A stretch of DNA of 64,000 nt from positions 94,008,316-94,072,315 of the forward strand of contig CM047810.1 of NCBI GenBank assembly GCA_026214975.1, written 5' to 3'. The notes under the pieces are model-generated. The model had not been told where the DNA came from. It searched no databases and was given only the letters and a program-made list of their open reading frames with translations. Origin of the DNA: Gentiana macrophylla. Lineage: Eukaryota > Streptophyta > Magnoliopsida > Gentianales > Gentianaceae. The position numbers and the translations under genes were made by a program. Numbering within the stretch: the first letter of the stretch is position 1; each line of letters starts with the position of its first letter. Below, one piece after another: positions 1 to 12,958 of the stretch.

Positions 1-1267
1 ACATGAAAGTGATTCGGACCGCGCCTCTTAGCGATCCTTAACGAACACATCAAACCCTATCCTGAAACCAGTAGGAGTCTGTATTCACTTCAGGATTAAG
101 GTTAATCCATATATGATCATCTTGTGATTTAATAAGATTTCTCAATCACGGAATTATATGAGAAACTCATACTAAATCGGTCGAGTCCTATATGACTCTC
201 ATCTTATATAAATGCCCCACTTAGACAACCAATGTCGACGGTCCGGATAAGACGGTCACACCATAAAGTGTTATGGGCGCATTAATGGTGGTTTAATCAA
301 TAGACCCCATACTTTGATTAAGTTCACCACGGACTAATAGTTCAAGTGTATCATCATAAACTTAACCCTCATGTGTGACACACACTAAGTTAAATGACTA
401 CATATGATACTACTTAGGGTTTTCAGCAGTGTATTACTTACAAGCATGAAGCAAGTAATAAGATGAGAATAAATCTGTCATTTATTAATTCTAAAAAAAA
501 TTACATAAATTGTCTTTCGGGTGCTACTTCCAACACGCTAACCGTAGCAGAACCATTCTGCAGATTCCCTGGATGTTTTGGCGAGCTCTAAAACAGTCTG
601 GCGCACGCTAAATGGTTGGAAATTAGAAAAACAGCCTGAAACGATGCCAAATTCAGTCATTTCTCAATCCGAATTATTTCCAACCTTTTAGCACCTCAAA
701 AGCTGCAATTATTCCACAACAACACCCAAACTTGATAAGAACACCCCCTTACATTAATTTGCAACAAAAGCGATCCGAAAGGAAAACAACGAGGGTTCTT
801 GCAATTCCTCGACTTCTACGTCCAATCTGTGAACAAAAAATGTAATTCTATGATTACTACAACATCCCACGCCTTTAAAACTCAAGATTCTACCAAAAAC
901 GAATGAGATTCTAATTTGGGGCTAAAAGAGAAAACTTACGAAATCACGAATTGCTAGTATCAAAACGATCCTTTCCCGCGGTCTTCTTCTACCGTGGTCG
1001 GCACAAAAGATGAACGGGTTGCACGTTAGGCCGGAGATTCTTCTTCTCCTTTTTTTTTCTTCTCCGTCGACCCCTTCTTTTTTTTTCTCAGAAGCGTGTA
1101 ATGTGAATAAGGAAAATTAAAGAAGTTTTATTTGGCAAACCTCCTTTGTCCATTAATTTCCTTAATTAATTTTTCCTTAATTAATTACTTAGGATAAATA
1201 GTAACTAGTAAATAAATAAACTAAAATCAATTACTCTTTTACTCTTATTAAAACTTGAGGTGTTACA
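1..1267. other. Repeat-derived stretch, possible minus-strand LTR
   Basis: No convincing gene. On the minus strand a TGTAACACC start lies at 1267, the terminus seen in many plant Gypsy LTRs. The first ~530 bases have the style of the terminal region of minus-strand Copia elements. No second LTR or target duplication was found, so the boundaries and the two-repeat interpretation are inference. Confidence 0.3.
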
Positions 1268-1860
1268 TGTCCTTTGTTGATTTGTTCTTATTTCCGGTAT
1301 TCATCAATAAAATTTAATTTCGTTTCATGTTTTCATTATCTTCTCGATTCATTTCATGAATCTTTTCACAAGGTTTGGGCAGCTTTTAGAAAAATTACAA
1401 GTTGTAGCTCATGGCATGATGCGAGAAATTCAAGCGCTCAGTTTTTCTTGGATGATTAGTATCAGACATTACGATATACGTTCTCCTTGGATTGGGATAA
1501 ATGGAAGGCTTTCTATCTAGAGTTTCTAAAGTTCATAGTTCGATTTTTAGTTCATTTCTTTTTTGGTTGTTGTTGCGGTCCTGATGTGAGGTGGTGAATA
1601 TCTTGGTATTTTGATAACTTTATCATCTTTGTTTGTATAGAATTTCTTTAGTGAGGCTTTGTAGATGTTGGGTCTTCTTCAGTCAGTTTTGCCTCTGAAT
1701 AGTTGAGTTCTGTAGTCTTTCCATCATTACTAACTATGCTGTATATTAGTTGTTTTTAATGATACCATAGGCTCCCGGTAATTCATAATGTATACTATCC
1801 GAAATTAATACCGAAGTGGACTACTCACCACTTTAAATAAAGCTCACTAAGAGCTATTTT
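1268..1860. other. No supported gene; one short open frame
   Basis: A + frame from about 1380 reads QLLEKLQVVAHGMMREIQ and runs to a stop near 1520, followed by T-rich sequence. It has the look of a terminal exon and 3' UTR, but no upstream exon was found and I do not recognise the protein. It may be a captured gene fragment or chance. Confidence 0.25.
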
Positions 1861-2762
1861 CTCCAACAATCTCCCATATGAATGAAAATTAATGCAAATG
1901 CAATGCTGACTCTGAAGAGATATCAAACGGAAATCAATCGCATCAGGATAGGTGGTTTTCGGCCTTGAACATTCCCTAGTAGAATACCATCGGATATACT
2001 CGGCTAAGCAGTGAACTAGGTCTTGAACTGCTCAGGCTTTGGTGTATGCCTAGACAATGATACCCACATGATAGACTCCCTACCATTATCGAGTTCACAT
2101 GGTTGTGTCCACTTTGGCCCTAGATCACTCTTGGTTTCAGAATGTGTCTTAGTGAATTAAATCTTTTAAATTCTCACATAAGCGACCCCACTTCACACTA
2201 ACATAGGTGACTTCCCATAAGGAGTGCTCTGCAATACCCCACTTGGCCTATCCATAATATGGAATTCATTCATAGCTTTAGCTTAAGCTAACATATTCAC
2301 GGAAAGCACTTTTGTTTATAACAAAATGGGTATGTGCTAACTGTCCCTCATAACTTAGTTGTCCTTTTTGAACTATGATCTTGGGATCTCTAGTCAGCAT
2401 AGTTGGCTTACCATTACAAGGGAACATGCGTAATAGGCTTTAATCTCATTCCGTTTGTCAATATTGACATCTGATCTCTAGCTAAACCTATTGTAAGCAG
2501 ATCTGCAAGATTCTCCTTCGACTATATATAGTCGAGAGAAATCACTCCTTTAGAGATCTGATTAATGGTATTGTTTCTACGACGTATGTGTCATGACTTA
2601 CCATCATTTCCATGTCCCTTGATGATTGAATATCACATTATAGGCAAATATCAGTAACACCTCCACCAATAGTGAACACATATACACTGGTGGCCGGGTT
2701 TAGAGTGTTTCACATTTGATATCTAGTTCTCATCACATTACTCATCTAGAACTTGTAGATAC
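1861..2762 (-). mobile_element. Minus-strand Copia relic, 3' part (RNase H tail to LTR start)
   Basis: Read on the minus strand, 2487-2520 encodes ENLADLLT, matching the Copia RNase H C-terminal signature NLADxxTK. Leftward comes a polypurine tract (ATGGGAGAT, about 1869-1877) and an LTR start TGTTGGAG at 1868-1861. The element is decayed, with no long frame. It is cut at 2762 by the younger LTR element at 2763-12153, whose GATAC duplication is the host sequence, and resumes at 12154. The outer LTR end was not identified. Confidence 0.55.
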
Positions 2763-4748
2763 TGTTGGAATAGTGTCCTAAACCCAATCGGGTTGGACCG
2801 GATCCGACCGGGTCGGATCATTTCTACTATTTCTTTATGTTTATACATATATTAAATGGCTTTTCTGTTGTCATATATATATGTTCTTTTAAAGAACCAA
2901 TTATGAATTGTTATATGATAACGTCCTTAGTATTAAACTGTGATAGAGAAACCATGATAGGCGATTATGGTTGATGAGATCTCTATTCACTTTAATAAGT
3001 TTGATACTTAAATGTCTCTAGGCTGATGTACTATCAAACAGGGCATTGATAGTATAAACAGACTAGCACGTATTAGATGTCTTATGTCTTTAAGGCGGTG
3101 GATAGATCTCGTCTATCGAAGTGTAGAACACTTGACCGTGACTGCGGGCGTGTATTAGAGAATGTGTACGTTAGGATCGACCCACTTACACGGTTAAGTG
3201 TCACACTATGTGGCGGTTGTGTAAATATCCTTAAGACCGGAGTCTTCATGGCATCACGGTGTGGATTGTCATGCTTTGACACTATTGAGGTTTCCACAGC
3301 CACGGGGCAATCATGCGGTAGTGATTGGGTATGATCATTGAAGCATCGCGGAGTATACATGATTGGTCGTCCGGGAATCGCGTATCTATGTTTGGGATCG
3401 AATATCCGAAATGGCCTTCTTATAAGGAATGTCTTACTCTTGTGAATCTTTGCAAAGTAGAGTAAAGCGAGTTACCGAGAGAGAGCATGATATCCAGATT
3501 ATAAGATACGGTCGTTGATGTTTTGACACTCGACTAATGACCGTATGGATATTATTACAAATGATAGGATTGTAAGTTACACGTATGGCTGTTTCACATT
3601 AAAGGTAGTAGTCATTGCATTTGACTCTTCCGATGATTGGGGTCACTGGTGTGTTCTTGCTGACGCTATCCCGTGATCGTTAGGCATTAAGGGCATTTTC
3701 GTAATTTGCACTTTGTGTCTACAGCCAACATATTCGGAAGCCTATCGGGTCACACACATAAGAACATCTAGCCGGATTAAAATGTGGTTATAGATGATAA
3801 CCAAATAAGGAAAGTTTATCTCGTACTATAAAGGTTGTAGTGTTAAATTAATATGGTGGTATTTATTTATTATGAATAAATTAAATACAAGATATTAATA
3901 ATATTATATTAATTAAAGAATATTCCGGAAGCCAATATTTGGCTAAAGGTGGCGTAATTTTGGGATGTATATGATACACTTGGATTGTGCAATTTAATTA
4001 ATAGTATTACCAAATATTAATATTGGATATTAATATATATATATATAAATGATGCATGCATGTGGCGCATCAATGCAAATTGAAGATTTGCATGCGCACC
4101 AACTTGTGTGTATATATATATAATATATATATTTATTTGTGTAATATATATGCGATATATACACATGTGTAAATTGATTTATGGTAATAAAATAAAGATA
4201 GTCAATATTAGATATTGACAAAATCTTGTAAATATTCAATATAAGATATTGACAATATCCTAGATTTATTTAATATGAGATATTGTAATAAATGAGATAA
4301 ATCAATCAATTATATTTTCCTTATTTTATTGGGAAAATGTTTTCTTCCTTTCTACTCTACTTGGGGCGCCACTTCTACTATAAATAGGAGGTGGGTGTCA
4401 AGCTCTTTTGTACATCACAATTGCAAGAGCTCATAGTTCTTGTGTAAAATAGAGAGCACCTATGGAGAGTTGGAGAGGGGGGAAAAAGGCCGGTCTAGCA
4501 ACCGGAGTTTTCCAATAGCAATCCATGATGGGATTCCGGCGGGTTGTTCGTGTGGATGGCGGCAGAGGCCGAACACTGGGCGGCTCTATGCAGAACTACT
4601 CTCTAGACGGTCAAAGCGTCGATCTTTTAGATCAACCAAGGTAACCACCGTCTACTACTTGTTTGTTTATTGCTTAAAGCGAAGTCGATCTTGGGTAAAA
4701 GGAAATCAAATTTTGAATTCGCTGCGTTCCCGCGTAGATTTCCTAACA
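2763..4748 (+). repeat. 5' LTR of the Copia-type element
   Basis: Starts TGTTGGAATAG and ends TTTCCTAACA, 1986 bp. It carries the element's promoter (TATAAATA at 4379). A short (TA)n tract near 4031-4047 corresponds to the expanded tract in the 3' LTR. Open frames seen inside (for example 3077-3334) recur in the 3' LTR with disruptions and are not genes. Confidence 0.9.
4379..4386 (+). promoter_or_regulatory. TATA box in 5' LTR
   Basis: TATAAATA sits about 370 bp before the LTR end. It is conserved at 11781 in the 3' LTR and as TATAAAA at 35499 in the related solo LTR, consistent with the U3 promoter. Confidence 0.6.
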
Positions 4749-4749
4749 G

Positions 4750-4761
4750 TGGTATCGGAGC
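4750..4761 (+). other. Primer binding site (initiator tRNA-Met)
   Basis: TGGTATCGGAGC lies one base after the LTR end. It matches the usual TGGTATCAGAGC complement of tRNA-iMet with one mismatch. Confidence 0.85.
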
Positions 4762-7700
4762 GAGCTTCGAGCTTAAGCAATAAGCATATTATTGTGCGTA
4801 GTTAATTTTATCGTTTAAATCACGTAATTTAAAGATGAAAGATTTTTGATTCACTAAAATGATACATGAAAAGAAAAAAAAAATAGATCGGGTGGTGCTC
4901 GGCCGACTGGCGGCGACACCACCACCGGCAATGGTCGGGTCGGCGGCGGCAAAGAGGCGACCTCACCCGGCAAATCGGTTGAACGGTCAATGCTGGCGGA
5001 TCTTCAAATTTTTGTTTTGTGTATTTTGTGATTCAATATGGTTTGTAGTTGTGATTATTAATTCCCCTTTGTTTAGTTGTGTCATATGGCTAACTAATGG
5101 TTCAAATAGTTTGGACCATTGAGATGCCACATGGCATTAAAATAATAATTGTCTTTCCAAACTTTGTTTGGAATAGGCTAAGCCTTTCCAAATATATTTG
5201 ATTGATTTGGGAAAAGGCTCAGGTTTAAGCCACTTCAAAATTTTGATTTTGGAAAGTGGTCAGCCTAAACCAAAATTATTTGGCCTTTCCAAATATTTGA
5301 TTTGGAATAGGCTGCAAGCTTTTCAAATATTTGATTTGTAAAAGCGCTTAGCTTCAGCCACTTCCAAAATTTTGATTTTGGAAAGTGGCTGTTTAAGCCA
5401 AATTTGGTTTAGTAAACCAAATGCATCCTTTTGATTACTTAATCAAAAGGAAAAAACAAAAGAGAAATAATTTTAATTTTGATTTATTTTGGAATAGTTC
5501 TAATTAATTAAAATTAAAATTAAAATCGTTTAAAATTAATCGTTAATTTTATTTCGATTAAAATCATTTAATTAATTAAATGTTAATTAGTTAATTGATT
5601 GGATAAAATTATTTAATAGATTAAATGTTAATTGATTAATTAAGGCGCAAGTAGTTAAATTTTAATTTTATCTTTTTCATAAGATTTTATTGTATGGATT
5701 AGATATAGTAGATATAATATGATTATATGGACCCGATTGATCATGGGCGACTCAACCGATAGGATAGATGTGAATGATTTAATTTTCGTTGGTTTAAAAA
5801 TTGTCCTAGGTGTTATGAAGAACGTGACCTAGTTTATTTTATTCTGCATTCATCCCATTCCCGCTAGCTCCCCTCCTCTGTAAGTGTGCGTAATGTATTT
5901 ATTTTATTAGATAGAATTAAATGTAACAAGAATGGAGCGAGAAGATGAAGACCAAAGAAAAGCGAAAAAAGATCCCATTGGAGAATGGAGCATTAAAGAT
6001 CCTATTGGCGGTTGCAACTACCTTTAGATTGTGACCAGCGGTTTACGTCGATTTGTATTCGAAACCGCACCTAGGAAAAGTCCATGATCATACCGGTTAC
6101 TTTACGCATTTATTTATTTTGTGCTTGTATTTATTTTATATGATACGATAGATGCATGACTAGGCACGATCTAGATAAATGTGTAGGATGTATGTCTATA
6201 GAGATAGATATATTTGATGAGACCGTAATTAAAATTAATTAAGTGAATTAATTTACGTAAATACTTCCACAACAAAAATCAAGTCGAAAATTGTCTCCCA
6301 ATATTATAGCGATGGTGAAGAGCCTTTGTTCGGATCCAATCGATCGGCCTCGTCGGGAGTTGACCTACCACGGGTATATCGTCGTTATTGAGATATGATC
6401 GTATGAGATCTCGTGAATATTGGGTTATGACTTGACTAGAGTATTGCGGTGATTGGCCTCGTCGGGACCGTCTTATTCTAGAGGCAAGGGTTGACTACCA
6501 CATAAAGATGAGAATTGTCAAAGAGTTGACTAGTCAACCACCAAGAGTCGCATAGAGATGTGATTGGTAAGAGTTACATACCTTTCGAATTATTCCGGTT
6601 GATCGGCCTCGCGTCGGGAATCGGGGTAACGAGATGGGATCTTGGCCACTAAAGAATTTTGAAAGATTCTTGAAAGTCAATTGGCGATAGTTGACTAGTG
6701 GGAGCAAAATCATAAATCAAAAGACCATTTTTGATTTTGCGTGTATAAACAACAACACTCTTTTATTTTCATTTTTATGTTGTAGTTTTAGCAAACTTTA
6801 TATCTATGTTTTATTCTCGATTAGTAAAACCAAATTATGACTGTTAATTTTGAGAAACGTTCTCAAATATGGTTAAGTAATTTTAATCCTTTTAAAATAA
6901 ACAATGACATGAGCCATCCCGTTATAGTACTTAGAGACAAGGAGATTACATAATTGATGCAGTGCTCCGAGACTTTAATTATTAATGAAAGCGGAAGCTC
7001 ATGATATGATTAAATCATTTGAAATAAGTTTCAACGAATTAGTCATATATTTGATACGATCCAAGATGATCATTCAGTCATACGATGACAATTAATTCAA
7101 ACGTTGGATAAGAATGACCACACTAATTTTGGAAAGGTTGTTTTCAAAATTGTAAGATTTAAGTATCGACTTAATTATATCATTGCATAAAAGTTAATTA
7201 AATAGTTGATGTTTTAAATACGATTTAAAAGGTTAAATAAACTATTTAAATAAACTTTAGATTTTCTTTATGAAAGGAAATCAAAGACATAGCTCTTGTG
7301 ATTTTTCTTAAGTCTTATGAAGACTACACTAAGAAATATTTTCAAGTGCCTGAAGGATTAAAAAGGAAAGTTCCGGCTAAATAGAGAACTTATTGAAGTT
7401 TCTATTCTAGGCAAGTGAGTTGAGATAAATCTATCTAAGTTCAAAGTCAACTCTTAGATATATGATATCTTGCAAGTGTGATTAAATTAGAAAGATTAAA
7501 TATAGATATGGAAGGTGAAGCAAGCGTTGTAACACTTACCATATTCTGGATCTAGTAAACCGATAAAGGAACTAAATAAATGTTATTATGTTCGGTTCTT
7601 ATGAAGAACATACTTTCGAGTTATTTGTTAGGATTTAGTAGACATATTCAATTGTAAAGAATAAATGTTATTCCGATAAAGTTGGAAGGTCACTGAATCT

Positions 7701-8839
7701 AACATACTAGATTGATGTCACTATATAGATGATATAAGTGATGGGATCTCAACTAAATATTTGTTTGGTTATTATCCTTGATTTGTGGTTACTCTAGACA
7801 TAGTCTCTCTGGAAGGGAAGCGTGTAATTAAACGTCATTCTGATGATGTTGAACCATATGATTATGAATCACGTGGGTAATACATATCTTATCTAAAGAT
7901 GACTAAAATACCCTTTTATGAAAAAGGTTGTAAAATCTAGAAAAATTGTCTAAAGCCTGAACATACCGATGTTTGTTGGCTTGTGACAATTAATGCCATA
8001 AATAATTGTTTATTAGTCTCTACGACTATTTTTAGAAATAGTCAAGTGTACTCAGTGAAGTGCATAATTCGGAAAGCCTGAAAAGTTCGAGCTAGTACGA
8101 ATATGAGATTGATGAGCTACTTAGGAATTAATCTTCAATTATATTGAAGTAATTAATACCTGAAGGGTGTTTCAGAAGTCGTCTGAAAGGGAATAAGATT
8201 CCCCCTTGAAGGATACCATCTTTGGGATACGCAATTAGATTATGTTCTCAAAATGGAAACAACACTTTATATGATAAAGGTGTGACGCAAGCCATGTAAA
8301 GTATCCCTTACCCGTTTCGGGATAGTGCCCTTATACTTAACCTAGTTCCAAAGAATAAAGGTTGAATAAATTCCATATTATATATGGAAGGGGATAATGT
8401 CAAATCTGTCTTAACCGATGATTTGAAGTTGTCATAGGCAAAGTCAGAAAGGCTTGGGGCCTAGTACGACATATGCAACTTTGTGGAATGTCTTAGCAAG
8501 CACGCTGGATATTATTTACTTGTCCGCGGAGCAAAATGTTTGTCTCCAAACATCTTTGTCTTCTAAAGGAAGTGTTTCTTCCAAATGAAACTTGATGGGA
8601 GTAAATCGAGATCTCAAAAGAGTTTGAGAACCACAAAGATATATTCAACCATAGGAATGTGGAGCAGACGCCACATAGCGATGAGGTGTAGATCAACGCA
8701 AAGTGCACAAAAAAAGTTACAGAAAGTGCGTGGATAACCTCAAGCCCCAAAGAAATTTGTTGGTATGTTCATCTTGAAGAATGAATATCTCACGACTTAT
8801 GAAGGAATGTTTGAAAGGAAGATTGAGAGATGTGGCCAG
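4762..8839 (+). other. Copia-type internal region, no coding capacity
   Basis: About 4 kb between the PBS and the recognisable pol trace. It should hold gag, protease and integrase, but every frame is broken. Around 5150-5400 there are repeated near-palindromic GGCTTTCCAAATAT/TTGGAAAGTGGC segments. I see no independent gene. Confidence 0.5.
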
Positions 8840-9740
8840 GAGCCATAACATCTGAATTAGATTCCATCAGTGACAACCAGGTTATGAACCTAGTCTGTCT
8901 TACCTAGAGGGAATGTCCCTATAAGGCTGAGCCCAGTTCTATTCAGACTATGCTTGTTGTAACTTCGTATCATGGCTATATGATAGTGTTGAAGGCGTTG
9001 GGCAGAAAGCTCGATGTTCATAGACGATGACATGATATGTAAGCCCATGAGATCCATTTATGGACTCAAACAAGTTTCTGTAGACGATTTCTTTGTTAGA
9101 TAATCAAAGGAGTTTGATTTAGTCAAAAGAAGGATATGCCCAATGTGCAAGAAGGATAGTGGGAGTGTGTTACGATTTTTGAGTAAGGTATTGGATATTT
9201 CTCTCGAGAATTGTCACCCCATGTCACAATCAATTAATGTTTGGTAGTTCAAGGTTTTTTACGAAAGCACTTGGATTAGCAGTTCTTATTTTAGAAATAG
9301 AAATCTATAGTGATAGATTTAACTGCTGTTAGATTATAGTTTACCTATATAGATGTGATGCTAAAAGGAGTTTAGCATAGATCACGAAAGGAGATACTGC
9401 TAGCCGGTGTTCTCAAGATCTATCTATGTTAGGACGTTCGTCCTAATGATAAGGTGAATGATGATGCTTATGGAAGGTTTCGCCCGCTCTGCGATAGAAA
9501 CCATCATAAAGGTAATTCGGATGTTCATAGTCCATGAATAGTCATGAGCAAGTATGAAAGTAAATCGGTGAATGTCGAGAATATCCTTAAACAAGTTAAG
9601 GAAAGTTTCTAGTTTATTGAAACTTGGAATTAAATAAACGTAGATATACAGGCGTATATCCTGAGTCTTATGAAGGCGAGTGGGAGCTACTGATGCAGGT
9701 TTGCGATCACTTTGAATAAGTGATACTGATGAGCTGAAAT
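8840..9740 (+). pseudogene. Degenerate Copia reverse transcriptase/RNase H
   Basis: Frame 9047-9073 reads MRSIYGLKQ, the highly conserved Copia RT motif. About 20 residues on, the same frame has a stop and then positions resembling KEF...CPMCKKD and SGSV, as in the usual segment before the catalytic YVDD. The YVDD itself is not readable. Near 9690 a trace reads YTDAG, matching the RNase H catalytic segment. In-frame stops and shifts throughout show a dead gene. Order and strand fit the flanking LTRs. Confidence 0.7.
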
Positions 9741-10109
9741 GTTCTTAATGATGGGTCACTTTTGTAAATTCTACAACTAGGCCAAAACACGGTAGTGCCT
9801 TAGAGCTAAGCCGAGAAGCGATACATGGATCTAGAAGGTTTATTCTTGAACCTTGTGCGGTTCTTCCACCTTTTCTATATAGCTGATATAGTAAATGGAT
9901 TCATTGCTTGGAGCAAGGACCAGGGTCTCATCAGAGATTCATGTGTGTGTTAAGGCAGTTCCTTTGACTTGATCACTTGGAACATGATATGAAGTAGTCT
10001 GAGTCCCCGCGGATAGCGATCCGTTTATGGCTAGGGCTGGTTGCGAGTATTGCATGAGATTCTTGTGTTTCAACTTGGTCTTGTGTGTACGAGTGATTGG
10101 TTTTAGGCC

Positions 10110-10120
10110 AAGTGGGAGAT
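10110..10120 (+). other. Polypurine tract
   Basis: AAGTGGGAGAT lies immediately before the 3' LTR start, the expected plus-strand priming site. Confidence 0.8.
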
Positions 10121-11391
10121 TGTTGGAATAGTGTCCTAAACCTAATCGGGTTGGACCGGATCCGACCGGGTCGGATCATTTCTACTATTTCTTTATGTTT
10201 ATACATATATTAAATGGCTTTTCTGTTGTCATATATATATATATGTTCTTTTAAAGAACCAATTATGAATTGTTATATGATAACGTCCTTAGTATTAAAC
10301 TGTGATAGAGAAACCATGATAGGCGATTATGGTTGATGAGATCTCTATTCACTTTAATAAGTTTGATACTTAAATGTCTCTAGGGTCGATGTACTATCAA
10401 ACAGGGCATTGATAGTATAAAGCAGATTAGCACGTATTAGATGTCTTCTGTCTTTAAGAGGCGAGGATAGATCTCGCTCATCGAAGTGTAGAGACACTTG
10501 GGTATGACGTGGGCGTGTATTAGAGAATGCGTGACGTTAGGATCGGACCCACTTACACGGTTAAGTGTCACACTATGTGGCGGTTGTGTAATTATCCTTA
10601 AGACCGAGTCTTCATGGCATCACGGTGTGGATTGTCATGCTTTGTCACTATTGAGATTTCCACAGCCACGGGCAATCATGCGGTAGTGATTGGGTATGAT
10701 CTTCAAGCATCGCGGAGTATACATGATTGGTCGTCCGGGAATCGCGTATCCTATGTTTGGGATCGAATATCCGAAATGGCCTTCTTATAAGGAATGTCTT
10801 ACTCTTGTGAATCTTTGCAAAGTAGGAGTAAACGAGTTACTTCGAGAGAGCATGATATCAGATTATAAGATACGGTCGTTGATGTTTTGACACTTTCGAC
10901 TAACGACCGTATGGATATTATTACAAATGATAGATTGTAAGTTACACGTAAATCAAGCTGTTTCACATTAAAGGTAGTAGTCATTGCATTTGACTCTTCC
11001 GATGATTGGGGGTCACGGTGTGTTGCTAGACGCTATCCCGTGATCGTTAGGCATTAAGGGCATTTTCGTAATTTGCACTTTGTGTCTACGGCCAACATAT
11101 TCGGAAGCCTATCGGGTCACACACATAAGAACATCTAGCCGGATTAAAATGTGGTTATAGATGATAACCAAATAAGGAAAGTTTATCTCGTACTATAAAG
11201 GTTGTTGTGGTAAATTAATATGGTGGTATTTATTTATTATGAATAAATTAAATACAAGATATTAATAATATTATATTAATTAAAGAATATTAGGAAGCCA
11301 ATATTTGGCTAAAGGTGGCGTAATTTTGGGATGTATATGATACACTTTGGATTGTGCAATTTAATTAATAGTATTACCAAATATTAATATT

Positions 11392-11393
<2 letters not shown>

Positions 11394-11450
<57 letters not shown>
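11394..11450. repeat. (TA)n microsatellite inside 3' LTR
   Basis: About 57 bp of pure TA. The matching position in the 5' LTR has a much shorter tract, so it expanded after insertion. The Tyr/Ile-rich frames over it are artefacts. Confidence 0.95.
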
Positions 11451-11453
<3 letters not shown>

Positions 11454-11780
11454 GATGCATGCATGTGGCGCATCAATGCAAATTGAAGATTTGCATGCGC
11501 ACCAACTTGTGTGTATATATATATAATATATAGATTTATTTGTGTAATATATATGTGATATATACACATGTGTAAATTGATTTATGGTAATAAAATAAAG
11601 ATAGTCAATATTAGATATTGACAAAATCTTGGAAATATTCAATATAAGATATTGACAATATCCTAGATTTATTTAATATGAGATATTGTAATAAATGAGA
11701 TAAATCAATCAATTATATTTTCCTTATTTTATTGGGAAAAGGTTTCTTCCTTTCTACTCTACTTGGGGCGCCACTTCTAC

Positions 11781-11788
11781 TATAAATA
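11781..11788 (+). promoter_or_regulatory. TATA box in 3' LTR
   Basis: TATAAATA in the same context as position 4379. It could start transcription into the flanking DNA at 12154 onward. Confidence 0.5.
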
Positions 11789-12153
11789 GGAGGTGGGTGT
11801 CAAGCTCTTTTGTACATCACAATTGCAAGAGCTCATAGTTCTTGTGTAAAATAGAGAGCACCCTATGGAGAGTTGGAGAGAGGGGAAAAAGGCCGGTCTA
11901 GCAACCGGAGTTTTCCAATAGCAATCCATGATGAGATTCAGTGGAGTGTTGTTCGTGGATGGCGGTAGAGGCCGAACACTGGGCGGCTCTATGAGAACTA
12001 CTCTCCTTAGACGGTCAAAGCGTCGATCTTTTAGATCAACCAAGGTAACCACCGTCTACTACTTGTTTGTTTATTGCTTAAACGAAGTCGATCTTGGGTA
12101 AAAAGAAATCAAATTTTTGAATTCCGCTGCGTTCCCGCGTAGATTTCCTAACA

Positions 12154-12692
12154 GATACATCGTTAATGAGCATCCGAGATTCAATTTGTATTCCATATAT
12201 CTCAACATTCTATCAAGCTTTCATTAGGAATATCTAACTTGTGTACCATAAATTGATAAACACTAATGTTATCACAACTTCTTGTTTCTGGCTCTTATTG
12301 TGTCATCCACATGCTTGGGTGTTTATACTTTTGTCAACCACCCCCACATTTTCAGGATTTCATAAGTAGGCTATTAGTCTTTCCTTTATTCCATGGTGGT
12401 ATTCCTTTAAGACTTATAATTGCTGAAAGGATTGCCCCTCCCCCAAAGTTCTGGGCTAAACCCAAACTGATCAACATCGACACTCATCATTCTTTTAGTG
12501 TTATTGCATTTAAGCAACACCATTCAATCGCTATGAATTTTCGTGTGTCAAGTTGTTTCTCAACTTCAATCTTATTATTCTTATAGGCTTCATATTTGCT
12601 TCTCTGCAGATAGACATAATATTGTCATGTGCTATCATTATCTATTGAAATGACATATACTTCTTTTAATATTTGGTTGCACATATTTTGCA

Positions 12693-12696
<4 letters not shown>
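12154..12696 (-). mobile_element. Continuation of the interrupted minus-strand Copia relic
   Basis: Sequence joining the 1861-2762 relic when the 2763-12153 insertion and one GATAC copy are removed. No domain is readable here, so its membership rests on continuity alone. Open frames are short and unsupported. Confidence 0.35.

Positions 12697-12752
<56 letters not shown>
12697..12752. repeat. (TA)n microsatellite
   Basis: About 56 bp of TA dinucleotides, probably within older repeat debris. Confidence 0.95.
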
Positions 12753-12753
<1 letters not shown>

Positions 12754-12958
12754 TAGTGTAGGGGCACTGCAATGCAGTGTGCATGCACTTTTTTATGCAC
12801 CGGTTATAGTTTTTATGTCTGCAATAAATTTACTTTAGCAAAAATAAAGAAGATATCAATCTACTTCAATGCTTAGAAAAGCATTTAAACCATCCTCTAG
12901 AGGTGACAATATGCATCGTCTTTAAAGCAAGAAAGGCTACGTGTGGGAAAAATCGAAG

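Larger units (their letters stand above)
2763..12153 (+). mobile_element. Complete but non-coding Copia-type LTR retrotransposon
   Basis: Two long LTRs (2763-4748 and 10121-12153), TG...CA ends, a primer binding site at 4750 and a polypurine tract at 10110-10120 define the element. The 5-bp target duplication GATAC is exact (2758-2762 and 12154-12158). The LTRs are clearly close copies, differing by scattered substitutions, small indels and a (TA)n expansion. The interior keeps Copia pol traces in the expected order but has no usable reading frame. This suggests a fairly recent insertion of a family that cannot encode its own proteins and depends on a helper. Confidence 0.9.
10121..12153 (+). 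repeat. 3' LTR of the Copia-type element
   Basis: Starts TGTTGGAATAG, ends TTCCTAACA and is followed by GATAC. At 2033 bp it is longer than the 5' LTR mainly because of the (TA)n tract at 11394-11450. Confidence 0.9.

Noticed and set aside
3077..3360. Overlapping + and - frames in the 5' LTR (and relatives at 10498 and 34394)
   Set aside because: Present at the same place in three LTR copies with frame-breaking changes, so not coding.
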